This document shows positions 49,311-59,659 of a DNA stretch of 64,000 nucleotides, piece by piece. Numbering within the stretch: position 1 is the first letter of the stretch; every line of letters starts with the position of its first letter. Made by a program: the position numbers and the translations under genes. Under the pieces are notes generated by a model. The model saw only the letters and a program-made list of their open reading frames with translations. It was not told where the DNA came from and made no database searches. The DNA comes from Sanderia malayensis (lineage: Eukaryota; Cnidaria; Scyphozoa; Semaeostomeae; Pelagiidae), in assembly GCA_013076295.1 (NCBI GenBank), contig RQOL01000024.1, forward strand, positions 1,915,435 to 1,979,434, in the 5' to 3' direction.

Positions 49311-49971
49311 ATGGCGTCTAGAATTGGTCCTCGTCCAACTGGAAGCGATGGAAATGATTTCAAACACAGAGAAAAGGTTGCAAGCCATTATCAAGAGAGT
49401 GTAGCAAGAAAGATTAGCATTAGAAAAAGTTTGCTTTCGCATATGTTTCTCACCGTTCTCTCCTTTGGAAGATTGCTATCCATTTCGATGGGGTGAGTAT
49501 ATATATATATTGGAAATGCAATTTTAATTTCTTTTACCAAATGTATATGCGTAAAATTTACGAAGTTATGTATCCATTGTTTTGGTTATTTTTTCACTTT
49601 TCTTTCTTTATTATTTTTTGAACAGGATACATTATTTTAACCCCCCAGAATTATGGGAAATGCTTTGGCTTTTAAGTGGAATTGGATCATTTTTTGGATT
49701 TGGTTCACTGAGAAAGAACTCTGTCAACCATATATTATTATATTTGTTTACAAATATTGTATTTGGAATAATTCCTTTGGTGTATGGTGTATCAGTTATC
49801 GTCAAGGAAAGCTTTAATCAATATAAACAGAATGTATCATTTTCTGAGTGGAAAGATGCTCCTGTTAAGCTAGCTGTTATTTCAGTTTGTTTGCAAATTC
49901 AAATAACTGGAATTTTTCATGCTTATAAACTGTTCAAGGCATGGTCTAAAGCAACTCACAAGTCTAATTAG
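49311..49971 (+). CDS. JAGN1: Jagunal homologue, ER membrane protein
   Basis: ER membrane protein required for the secretory pathway (oocyte traffic in flies, neutrophil granules in humans). Two exons, 49311-49492 and 49626-49971, give 175 residues (human 183). Seen: the N-terminal signature MASRIGPRPTGSDGNDFKHR, matching MASR.GPR..G.DG.DF.HRE of the family, then four membrane segments at about 44-60, 70-88, 95-118 and 135-160, and a Lys-bearing C-terminus (KATHKSN) that may serve ER retrieval. The start is fixed by that conserved N-terminus. Its 5' flank is repeat-derived, so the promoter may have been contributed or replaced by the repeat. Confidence 0.92.
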
Positions 49972-51534
49972 ATTGAAATATCACAAGATGACATTATTTA
50001 AAGTTATAAATTATTTACCTTCTTCTTTCACTTTTCATTTGTACTGATGCTCTAGCTGTAGTAACATGCAGTTTGAAAATCTTTTTTATGTATATGTTTT
50101 GACAATTTGAATGAAAAGATGAATATATGAATACTGGTACTATACACAGCTTACGCTATACAAAATGTCTCTTATGATATTTATATTATTATGAAACACT
50201 TTGAAATTATTAAATTCTTTTGAATTGTGTGCATTAAACTTCGTGTAAGAAGAGGGCACAACAAGTCAAATGCGTGGGGAGGGGAAATAAAATAAATGTG
50301 TCATCACAGAATAAGGACTATTCTCTCCTTATTCTGTGGTGTCATCAATGAATTCAAATCCATTTATAGGTATCTAATGAGACAAATTTTAGTTATTAAT
50401 TATTTGACGGCCAGTGCAGTTATTTCAACGTTTACGTTTAAATTATTTCCATGTACCACTGCACTGGTCTAAATAGATTTTATTAAGATCATTGCTATGT
50501 GGACATACTCGTGCCGCGTTGCGTTGCCCTGTGGGCTTTTGGATGGCCTGGCCTTAGGCCACCCATACATGTGACTTGGAGTTTCATTCAGCAGGAGCTG
50601 TAATGCGATGGTTAATGTCAAACTAGAAATAAAACTGTAAGAGTGACAATCTATTGATTAATTGGCAAATGCGCTTACTATATTTGTAATGTAGCGATTA
50701 TGCTAGGCAAGTCTAATAGCTTGATTAGTGTATTTTCCATGTTTCTAATCTGCAGCTGATACTTGTTGCCAAATATTCAAGAAATGGGAAAACCGCGAAG
50801 TTGAATTCTGGAAATAAAGTTCATCCCCAGCTGAGATTGTGGGAAACCAGAATTCGTAATAAGGAAAAAATTGTAAGCATTTTGAATTTTGCTTTGAATA
50901 GGATGCAATGCAATACCAATGCTTCCTTGTTTATTAATATACAATGACTTGAGGTAGATTTTTCTATACATAGTAATCCACCCCTACCCCAATGCAACCA
51001 ATTCCTATGTTTTCAGTCACACCTGACTTGTTGGGTTAGGTGTTAGGGCCATGATGCCTTCATCAATGGGATATATTGGGTTGTATGCTCTCGATTCTCT
51101 GGGAAATTTTGTTTTTACTTGTAGTTTTGTAAATTTTATTCTAGTTCAAAAGTTTGCAGCTTATTTTTCGACCACTCCCACTTCACACTTTTGAAATCAC
51201 ACCACTTGCAGCTGCAAACAATAACATTGTTCAACCGGACATCCCTTTTTTCATAAATACAGGAATTTGCTTATCTATCAAAATCATAAGGAAAATGAGA
51301 AGCTTTGGATATACTATTTTTAACATTTTTTGTGTGTTTTAGGAATTGAATGAGATGGTAATTTTGAGAGAGTGTCCAGATGTATTCAGTCCAAGTTGTA
51401 ATGGTTTTGATAAATGATAAAAGTATCCCAATGCATTAACATCTTGGAGTACCCTGACCTGGATGATAGCTAGTTAAATCAAGTAAAAAAAAAGAAGGCA
51501 TATCACAAGAGAGTGTTCACACAGGAGAGAGAAG
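49972..51534. other. Intergenic region, JAGN1 to SON-like gene
   Basis: Contains the JAGN1 3' flank and 5' flank of the SON-like gene. The only structure noted is a 13-bp perfect stem at 50305-50317/50326-50338. An upstream exon encoding the N-terminus known from vertebrate SON was sought and not found. Confidence 0.4.
50305..50338 (+). other. 13-bp perfect hairpin in the JAGN1 3' flank
   Basis: CACAGAATAAGGA pairs with TCCTTATTCTGTG across an 8-base loop. It lies about 330 bases after the JAGN1 stop. It could be an RNA stem or the remnant of a small palindromic repeat; no further support. Confidence 0.5.
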
Positions 51535-54500
51535 ATGAAATCAAAGAATAAAAGGAGGAGTAGATCAAGAGATGAAAGGAGGAGTAGATCAAGATATGAA
51601 AGAAGGAGCAGATCAAGAGATAAAAGGGGGAGCAGATCGAGAGATGAGAGGAGTAGATCAAGAGATGAAAGGAGGAGTAGATCAAGAGATGAAAGGAGGA
51701 GTAGATCAAGATATGAAAGAAGGAGCAGATCAAGAGATAAAAAGAGGAACAGATCAAGAGATGAGAGGAGTAGATCAAGAGATGAAAGGAGGAGTAGATC
51801 AAGAGATGAAAGAAGGAGCAGATCAAGAGGTAGAAGGAAGAGCAGATCAAATGATCGGAAAAGAAGTAGATCAGCATTTGATAGAGACCTTAGCTCAGTT
51901 GATGAAGGATCAGTGGAAGAGACAAAATCAAAAAGAAATAGGAATGAGTGTGAAGAAAAGGATTTATTTTCTCCAAAGCATAAAAAACATCATAAATCTA
52001 AATCTAAAAAACACAGACATGGTATTGAAAAGAAAAGGAAAAAGAAGAGAAGGAAAATGAAAAAAGATTTATCATCAAATAGTTCATGGTCGTCAGACGA
52101 TGAATCAGATAATATAGAAATGAATGATATACACTTAAAAAGAAAAGATGGAGTAGATTACATGACAATTGATAAGAAAGTTGATGAATGTGATGATGTT
52201 AAAAGTGAATGTGAGAATAGGAATAAGAAGATAAGAGGTGAAAAGGCTCAAACAAAGGCACAACTAATGTCTACTAACGAATCCTCTAAGAACTCAGAAC
52301 AATTATCAATAACGAAGAGTGAACAGAAGACAAGCAAATCCACAACAGAAGACCATGTGGAATATAAAAAGCACTCAATACAACATATTAATACTTTGTC
52401 ATCGAGACGAATTGAAATCAAAATCATTTCAGACGTGAAACAAACAAGTCTGGATAATAGGAAAGATTCAAGGAATGACAAAAAGTCGAATTTTGATTTG
52501 ATTGGAAAATGGGAACCGGTTGAAAAGGAAAGCTTAAGAGCATTTACGGACCTTTGTAAAACAATAGTTGAGAAAGACAAATTTGAAAAAGTAGATAATA
52601 GTAGTACAAAGACTAAAAAAATTGTGAAAGATGAAGAAAGTGACGAAATTGCAAGCAAAGTTCGTCACCCATTTCAAGTAAAACCAATTGAAGAATGTAC
52701 ATTTGCACCTATTACTCCACAGGTAGGTTAATCCATTTAATAATTGTTATTGTTATGTTATTAACTTGCGAAAATATTATTAATGGCTTAATTCTATTTG
52801 GATCAATGTTCATTGTGTCGTTATATCTCTTGTTAATACATGTTGATCAACTGTGGATTGCATTTTATTTAGAATCCAGCTCAAGCGATTCAAGCAGGCA
52901 GAATTTATCAAATTGTTGGCAATGTTCAATTGAATAATACTCCGTCAAATGTTATGTCGAGTTTTCCAGTTTCATCAGGCGTACAACATAGGAAAAAAGA
53001 AAGTAACCCAATCACTCATAATAATAATCATGATGAAACTGTTTTTGAACAAAACGCCCAGGTGAGGATCAGATTTTAATTCAAAAGCTGATTTCACATG
53101 TTCTCGAAACGATTGAAAGCATTTTCCGAATAATTTATTAAAGAATCTTACAAATGATTTCATTTTGCATTCATTTATAATCAGCTCATTTTGAACATGG
53201 CGAACTTGGTCAACTTTTATCAATTAATTAATCAATGCACAATGTTTATTTTTATTTCAGAAAGTCAACATAAATGAGTTGATAGCGGAACGCTTAAAAA
53301 TACAACAAGAATTGAAGAACAATCCATTCTGTTTTAAGTCTCAGTTGAAACTTAAGCAATTAGATGAATCTATTGATTTGTGGAGCAAATCGAGATTAAA
53401 GCCAGAACAATTTACTGGAGAAAAAACAAAGAATATTTTGCGAAAAGAGGAATTGCAAGGAGGCTATTCTGCTTGGACAAAAAAGGTATTAAACATCTTT
53501 CTTATGTATTATTATTATTATTGCCGTTATTATTTATAATAGCCACAATGTAGCTACAGTGTTATTCAGCGCATGGTGGTTGAAGAAAGACAGACGAATA
53601 AACGCTAAATACATTTCAACTATAGCAAATCTAACTTGTGGTTGTTATGACTTTTTTTGGAATTAAAAATAATATTATTGCACTGCTGGTATGCTTTTTT
53701 CAAGAACGAACTGAGTGATGATAAAATAGCTGTTTCTGTGGCTTTCATCAAGAAGCCAAACTGTTCTTCTGTGCAAAGAAACTGGGTATAGGGAACCACA
53801 ACGTATATTTGAGGTCTGAATATCCAATTTGCGGGGCATTCAGTTAGAAAGTGTTTTTCATTCTCGATTTTATCCAGATTGCAAGCTTCGCATATTCTGT
53901 TTGAAGTTTCTGTTTGAAAGACCTTTGTATCCCTCCAGATATACATACTTATTGTTTGTGATCACTTTCGGCAAGAAACTTCAAATCGTGTAAACATATT
54001 TTTAATTTTATAATGTCAGTAAATAAAGTATCAACAGTTTTTCTTTGTACAATTTTTATAACGTGATATGACTCCAGCTCACTACACATACTCTGTTTTA
54101 AGGAACCCTTTCATAAGGTAAAGGCCCAACAATTTAAAAAACTTAAGCTACTAATGACTCCCCCCAGAAACTTTTTAAAATTGAATAGTTTTACCACTGG
54201 GACTTGAAGTAGGTTCTTTGCTATAAAAAGCCATCTAACTGTTCTTTATTTTTTAAAAGGATTTTTTCTACCATCTTCAACCAATAACGAATGGTAAAGG
54301 ATTAGAAATGTTGCAGAAAATGGGATGGAAACGAGGCGAGCCACTTGGCAAGAATCGCCAAGGATATATCAATCCAATTCAATTGGAAGTGAGAACTGAT
54401 CGAAAAGGTCTTGCTACTGTTGATGAAGATTTCTCTGCACCTCGAAATAAAAAACGACCAAATTCATTTTTTGATGTTCAAGGTAGTAAACATTTTTAAT

Positions 54501-54837
54501 TCACTTTCATCTTACGTCTTGCAGGCCATGTTAATGAAGAGACAATGCCATGTTTTATGTTGTTTCCATATTTTTATTATAATAAACACATGTTTATGTT
54601 TTTTTAGGCAAGCATCCCGTGTCTGCATTGGCAGAATTTTGTACAAAGAAAAGATGGATAGCTCCTGATTATAAACTAACATTTGACGCAGGTCCAGCAC
54701 ACGATAAACAATATGTATTCACAGTTCATGTGAATGGTGTAGACTATTGCTCAACAGTTGCCAGTCCAAATAAAAAGACGGCCAAAGCACAAGCTGCATC
54801 TATTGCTTTGTCACAAATAACCCAAGAAAACCAATGA
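51535..54837 (+). CDS. SON: SON-like splicing protein: RS repeats, G-patch, dsRBD
   Basis: SON is a nuclear-speckle RNA-binding protein promoting splicing of weak introns. Five exons: 51535-52722, 52873-53061, 53261-53485, 54260-54482, 54608-54837; 684 residues, far shorter than human SON (about 2400). Seen: about 110 N-terminal residues of RS repeats (RDERRSRS, a 24-bp DNA unit), a Lys-rich region, a low-complexity middle, then EELQGGYSAWTKK, a G-patch at about 530-570 (GLEMLQKMGWKRGEPLGKNR), TDRKGLATV, and a C-terminal double-stranded-RNA-binding domain at about 608-680 (GKHPVSALAEFCTKKRW; SPNKKTAKAQAA). The G-patch to dsRBD order is diagnostic. The true start is uncertain: ATG 51535 sits just before the repeats, and an upstream exon with the vertebrate-type N-terminus may be missing. 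Confidence 0.85.
53620..53946 (-). pseudogene. Possible LINE (non-LTR) retrotransposon 3' remnant in SON intron 3
   Basis: An antisense frame carries RICEACNLDKIENEKHFLTECP-type spacing (C-x2-C then H-x4-C), the zinc-knuckle-like signature found at the C-terminus of many LINE reverse transcriptases. The polymerase region is absent. Inside the SON-like gene, on the opposite strand. The call rests on this one motif. Confidence 0.5.
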
Positions 54838-56739
54838 AATCACATCATTATTATTATTATTATTATCACCATCGTCATGTGATACGACGTCTGTTGGCAG
54901 GTATTTTATCGTCATCTGTGTTTCATATATGAAGTATTAACTTTCTGTCTATTATTCCATTAACAGCATTAAATTTTCTAATCTTTCTGTTTTTTTGCGA
55001 TTTGCAAGGTATCCTGAGCTGAATTATTTCGTTGTTGTTCAAATAATAAACTGTTAGCTTCACCGCCGAACGAATTAATAATTTCATTGCCAAATCCTTG
55101 TGCAGATGAATTCTATTTGATAGCATTTAAGATTTTCTGTCACTCACTTTTGCAGATTATTTGCCTGAAGTCATCATATGCTTATGAATTATTGTTTATA
55201 GTTTTATTTATCTGTGCTTTTTTAGCCGATAATGATAATAAAATATCTGAAACTTTATTTGACCAAAAAATGTATTCACCACGTGATTGCTATGCTTTTG
55301 GAATAATATTTCTACATTTAGCCTTTGCGGTCGATGTGTGCGTGGCGTGAATTGGGAAAGAAAAACACTGAGGAAGTTCTTAGTAAGTAGTTTTGCTGTA
55401 TTGATTTGATCATAGGCAATAAAAAGGACTGTTCTATTGACTATAATTTGTGCATAAGAGCTCATAACCAGCTATAGCATGGAATAGAATAGGCGAACAT
55501 GAAAATGCTCTATCACCTGTCAAGTATAAAAGGACACAAAAGACCATGAAATGTAATAATTTTATTGGTCAACATAAAACTATTAGCATAGTAAGCCGTC
55601 AGAGGCTCTCGGTGTTGTTTTGGTTATATATTCTACTGTGAACTTCACCTGCAGCAACCTTACGATATTGTTTAATATATGCGATGCAAATGGGAATAAC
55701 AGGATATTTTTGCGTCTAAATTGAAGTTGCAGCTCTTTTCATATTGTTATGAGAGGAGACAACTCTTGGATTTGAATTAATAAAATGACATTTCCTTATC
55801 TGATTGAATACAGTCATGTCAGGACTACTCTAATTACTAAAGGCGAGGATTAAAAATTGATCTTTATCCAGAATTATTTAAAGCAAAGAAATTCTTTTCG
55901 TTTATAGGATTTCTATTTCATGAAATTCATAACTTGGATATCTCTTTGCTGAAGCAAGCACGTTTTCGGGTAAGTTAATTGCAACATATTTTCTCTCTTG
56001 AATTTTGCTACAAGTTTTATCTTAGCCACAATCATTTCACTTGGGATCCGTTTTACATAGTTCTGATTCAGAATATTCTGCTTCAGAATATAAAATAGTT
56101 CTTGTAATTATGTAACGTAGAGATACTTTTTGTATTAAAGATGCTCGTCGTACTTCTATGGGTTTTCGAAATTATTTGCAATTATCGAGCTGGGATTTTT
56201 TCGATAAAAAAGATCATTGTACATGATATAGGAATGGGAGATGTTTTGGCTGATGTGAGCTTTATATTGACGAAAAAAGCATTCTTTAATAATTTGATAA
56301 TTAAATTTTTATTAATAATTTGATCTAATTAGGTTGGTCTTCTTTGCTTTACATTCACATTTGTCAAGTGGTAAATTCTGCGGCTAATCTGTTTATATCG
56401 TTTGATATTCTTGTTATGCTCTGTCACAGGCTTTTCAATTATACCCTGTTGCTTTTAGTAGATTCATTATTATCCATATCCACCACAAACTCTTTTGATA
56501 TACAACAAGAAAAATTAAGTCTTTAACGGGGTGCCCAAAAATCGCGAATAAACATTGCATTTTGTGGTTAATAGTTTTATAAGCAATCGGTTATCATTTA
56601 TCAACTTTGCTTATTAATTTTCCAGCTTTCTCATGAACTCATTTTATCTATCATCTCCCTTTCTTTCAAGCTTTAAATGTTTTCTCACAAGGAGCTTGTG
56701 CAAACGTGTTCGATCGTACTGCACGCCAAAGAATCCAAT

Positions 56740-57115
56740 GTATATTGTTAGAATTAACAGCTGCCTTGAAAGAGAATTTTTTCGTCACAAAGAGTAGACT
56801 TGTAGCATAATGGTCTTTTGCTACTTCCATCCATTACAGGTCATGGCTTATGCTACTCTTTGCCATCTAGTAGAGTACAACTCGCGGTCTTTATTTACTA
56901 TCAATCAGCACAACTAATGACCTATCTTTACTTTGCACTATTAAAGCTGAGACCATTGTTTATAGCTACTCTCTCTATTACTCAGTAGAGTTACGACCGT
57001 GGTCTATATTTACTCTCTACTCCGTGCAACGAATGGTCTATATTTACTCTCCACTCGGTACAGGTCTATGCCTACTATACTATTCATCAGTAGAGCTGAG
57101 ACCATGGCTAATTCT
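56740..57115 (+). repeat. Degenerate tandem repeat (GGTCTATATTTACTCTC-like)
   Basis: Phrases such as CAGTAGAG.T..GACC.TGG.CTA and GTCTATATTTACTCTC recur about six to eight times with uneven spacing (roughly 40-70 bp) and many changes. An old minisatellite is the simplest reading. Confidence 0.5.
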
Positions 57116-57352
57116 CCTCCAAGCATTCGTGCTTAATCAATGTAGTCAATGATATAAACATTTTAAGATCGATATAAAACCACCCTATCCCATTAAGGTG
57201 GAGCTACGCTTCTAAATTTGAATGATCTATGCGCTTAATAATATGATTACAGTTATGATAAGCCAACCGAAAATTTTGCCATTATTTTTAAAGCAATTGT
57301 TCTTTTCATCAACCGTTCTGTTTTGATTGTTGTTTCAACGTACGGAAAATTA

Positions 57353-57406
57353 GCCAATCAGCACATGTTTCGGTGACGTTTGTTGAAAATATTGTAATCT
57401 GATTGG
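57353..57406. promoter_or_regulatory. Inverted CCAAT-box pair
   Basis: GCCAATCAGC at about 57353 and CTGATTGG at about 57399 face each other around GTGACGTTTG, a CRE-like core. About 2.3 kb upstream of the channel gene's ATG; no link to it is shown. Could equally be a fragment of a repeat, since similar CCAAT phrases occur in the transposon nest. Confidence 0.2.
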
Positions 57407-58280
57407 TTAGTTAATTTCTTCCATGTGTCATGCGCATTCTTTCATGGACAATTCCGAGTCAATTTTGGCTTTCGGCATATGACTTTATCTCTTCAAGACA
57501 CAATAACATGAAAAATCATTTATAATATAAAGAAGGACGCATAAAGATGGAAACGTAAACTGACAGTTGGTTCGTTCTTTAGTTAGATGTTTAGGCCGAG
57601 TTGAGCTCTGCATAGTACAATACGTTGTGTCCTTTTAAAGTTTTTGAATAATTTATATTCTATGGAAATGAAAACGAGGAATCTTTTGAAATTTTTGAAC
57701 ATGACTTACCTGATAATCTTTTTTGATAATTTTTGTGCTAAATTATGAATAAAAGGATTTTATTTTTGACAGATCGATTGGGTCAATTAATACGGGAAGT
57801 CAGTATAGTCATTGTCCTACATTTTTCTGCTAACTATTACTTAGTATCTTCAAGTCAAGAGTCAACGTCGGCTGCAAAACAACTGACTAATTCATTCACG
57901 TCATCTGCAGGTACTTATGCGTTTTCATTCATCATATACGATATACAATACAATTATATCTATATACCACTAGATTCTATAGTCTGACTGAAGAGTTGTC
58001 TGGTAAGAAACTCAGAGTTATACAGAGGATCAATATTTTTTCTTCTTTACTTCTACTACTGTTAATGCTCTGTACTTTGCGCACCGAGCAATGTATGATT
58101 GTGTCAGACAACACCCCACCTCCTTAGGAGATATCACCAGCACCACATATTATATTTGCGAACGTTGGTCTTTCCTGCTCCTTTACAACATATGCGTACC
58201 CTGTATGCAAATCTATTGATGTCAAACAGTTTAATTAATATCTTGGGGTATCTTTATATCAATTTATGTTGCGCGCGGCG

Positions 58281-58852
58281 GCTATTACTAAAAGCGGGAA
58301 CGGGGAACGGTCGGGGAACGGAATAACCTGGGAACGACCGGGGAACGGTCGGGGAATAACCTGGGGACGACCGGGGAACGGAAGTATGAAACCGTTTGAA
58401 ATTTACAAGTTAAATAAATGCGGAAACGTTTATAAAACGTTACGAAACGTTTACCTATCATAACTGTAAATAAAATCTACAGTCTTAATAGGTAAACAAG
58501 GTAAACAAGGTAAACTTTATAGTTTTAATGTATGTAAACAAGGAAAGACCAGATGCATTTTGTGAATGTGAATATCGCCCGCTTTGATGACTTCCGATTC
58601 GCTGTTTGGGTCATCACTCCGTCCAATGCGAGCTGTCAACGATGTCTGTTCAACACCAATAATTTAGTGGTCGGGGGGTAGACTGTAAGTCAGAATTAAT
58701 GACTCGACTAACCAACATATAATGAAAAAATATACTATGCCCTATGAGACAAACCCGAAGAATGAAACCGTTCCCCGGTCGTTCCCAGGCTATTCCCCGA
58801 CCGTTCCCCGACTGTTCCCCGACCGTTCCCCGTTCCCGCTTTTAGTAATAGC
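58281..58852. mobile_element. 572-bp GC-rich foldback element
   Basis: The ends GCTATTACTAAAAGCGGGAA and its exact complement are followed inward by repeated GGGGAACGGTC units (left, to 58381) and GACCGTTCCCC units (right, from 58765). The arms stand out as GC-rich in AT-rich surroundings. The interior (58390-58760) is noncoding. No target duplication identified. Confidence 0.8.
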
Positions 58853-59659
58853 GAAATACAATGTGTCTGCATTGACTGTTTCTTATTGTCCGAATGAGCT
58901 CAATATCCACCATTATGGAAAGGTGGCATAAACCTCCACGCATTGGCAAAGAAAAGGCGTTATGCAAATTGAGAACATACTGGGTGTCTTGTTGTTTATC
59001 GCGTTACAGCTAACAGCTTGAATATAATTGAATAATAGAATTCAATGCTCTTAAAAGGCTCAAATGGAATGGAAGCATATGCTTTTTGAAATGCGAATGT
59101 TTTTCAAATTCTGGTATCACTTTATGTGCTCGTGTGTTTCCAGGTTAATCTGCGCAACCCAGCTGTTTTAATTCATGTCTGCTCTACTTTTTACAGAATA
59201 ATTTTGCCTTTTCAGCAGACTGCCCAGCTTTCGTACATATCTATTGAGAATATCAAGTAAAAACGACAAGCAATTGTTCGAGGACAATCAAAGATTTGTA
59301 AGTTAAAATATTTTATTTCCATTTTTCAGTAATATTTCGCTTCATTGATAATCTTCCATACGTGAATTGAAATTGAAAATGATGTGTAATAATTCTACAT
59401 GTTATGCGTTACAGCAGAGAATTCACATTTGAAACATCGTGCAATTAAAATTGTACCTGGTGTATTTTTTTTTAAAAGACTTGAAATTATAATTTATATT
59501 ATATATTTTGCTTGTCGTCTTTAAAGACCTGATGCGACTCGAACTGCGAATAAAATAAAATTGAAATAGAATAGGCTAAAATAAAATGAAGTTTAATTTT
59601 ACTAATTAAGGTTAATTAACATCAAATATTACTTTTTCAGGTTTTACTTGCTTTAAACC
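58853..59659 (+). other. 5' flank and likely 5' UTR exon of the channel gene
   Basis: A donor AAAGATTT|GTAAGT at 59297/59298 and an acceptor TTTTTCAG ending at 59640 would splice a 5' UTR exon (about 59200-59297) to the first coding exon, whose ATG is 20 bases after the acceptor. The rest shows nothing. Confidence 0.45.

Larger units (their letters stand above)
54838..58280. other. 3.4-kb intergenic region after SON
   Basis: An (ATT)n microsatellite at 54848-54865, then AT-rich sequence without supported exons. At about 56740-57110 a degenerate repeat of GGTCTATATTTACTCTC-like phrases occurs (listed separately). At 57290-57420 there is a pair of CCAAT boxes in opposite orientation. Confidence 0.4.

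Noticed and set aside
51503..51877. Minus-strand 124-codon Leu/Ser/Phe-rich frame
   Set aside because: Antisense shadow of the RS-repeat minisatellite in the SON-like exon 1.
1..54837. Functional cluster of membrane-traffic genes
   Set aside because: Five traffic or ER genes (Rab39, SNAP29, UBE2J1, TRAPPC10, JAGN1) occur among unrelated ones on both strands; animal gene order gives no reason to infer co-regulation.
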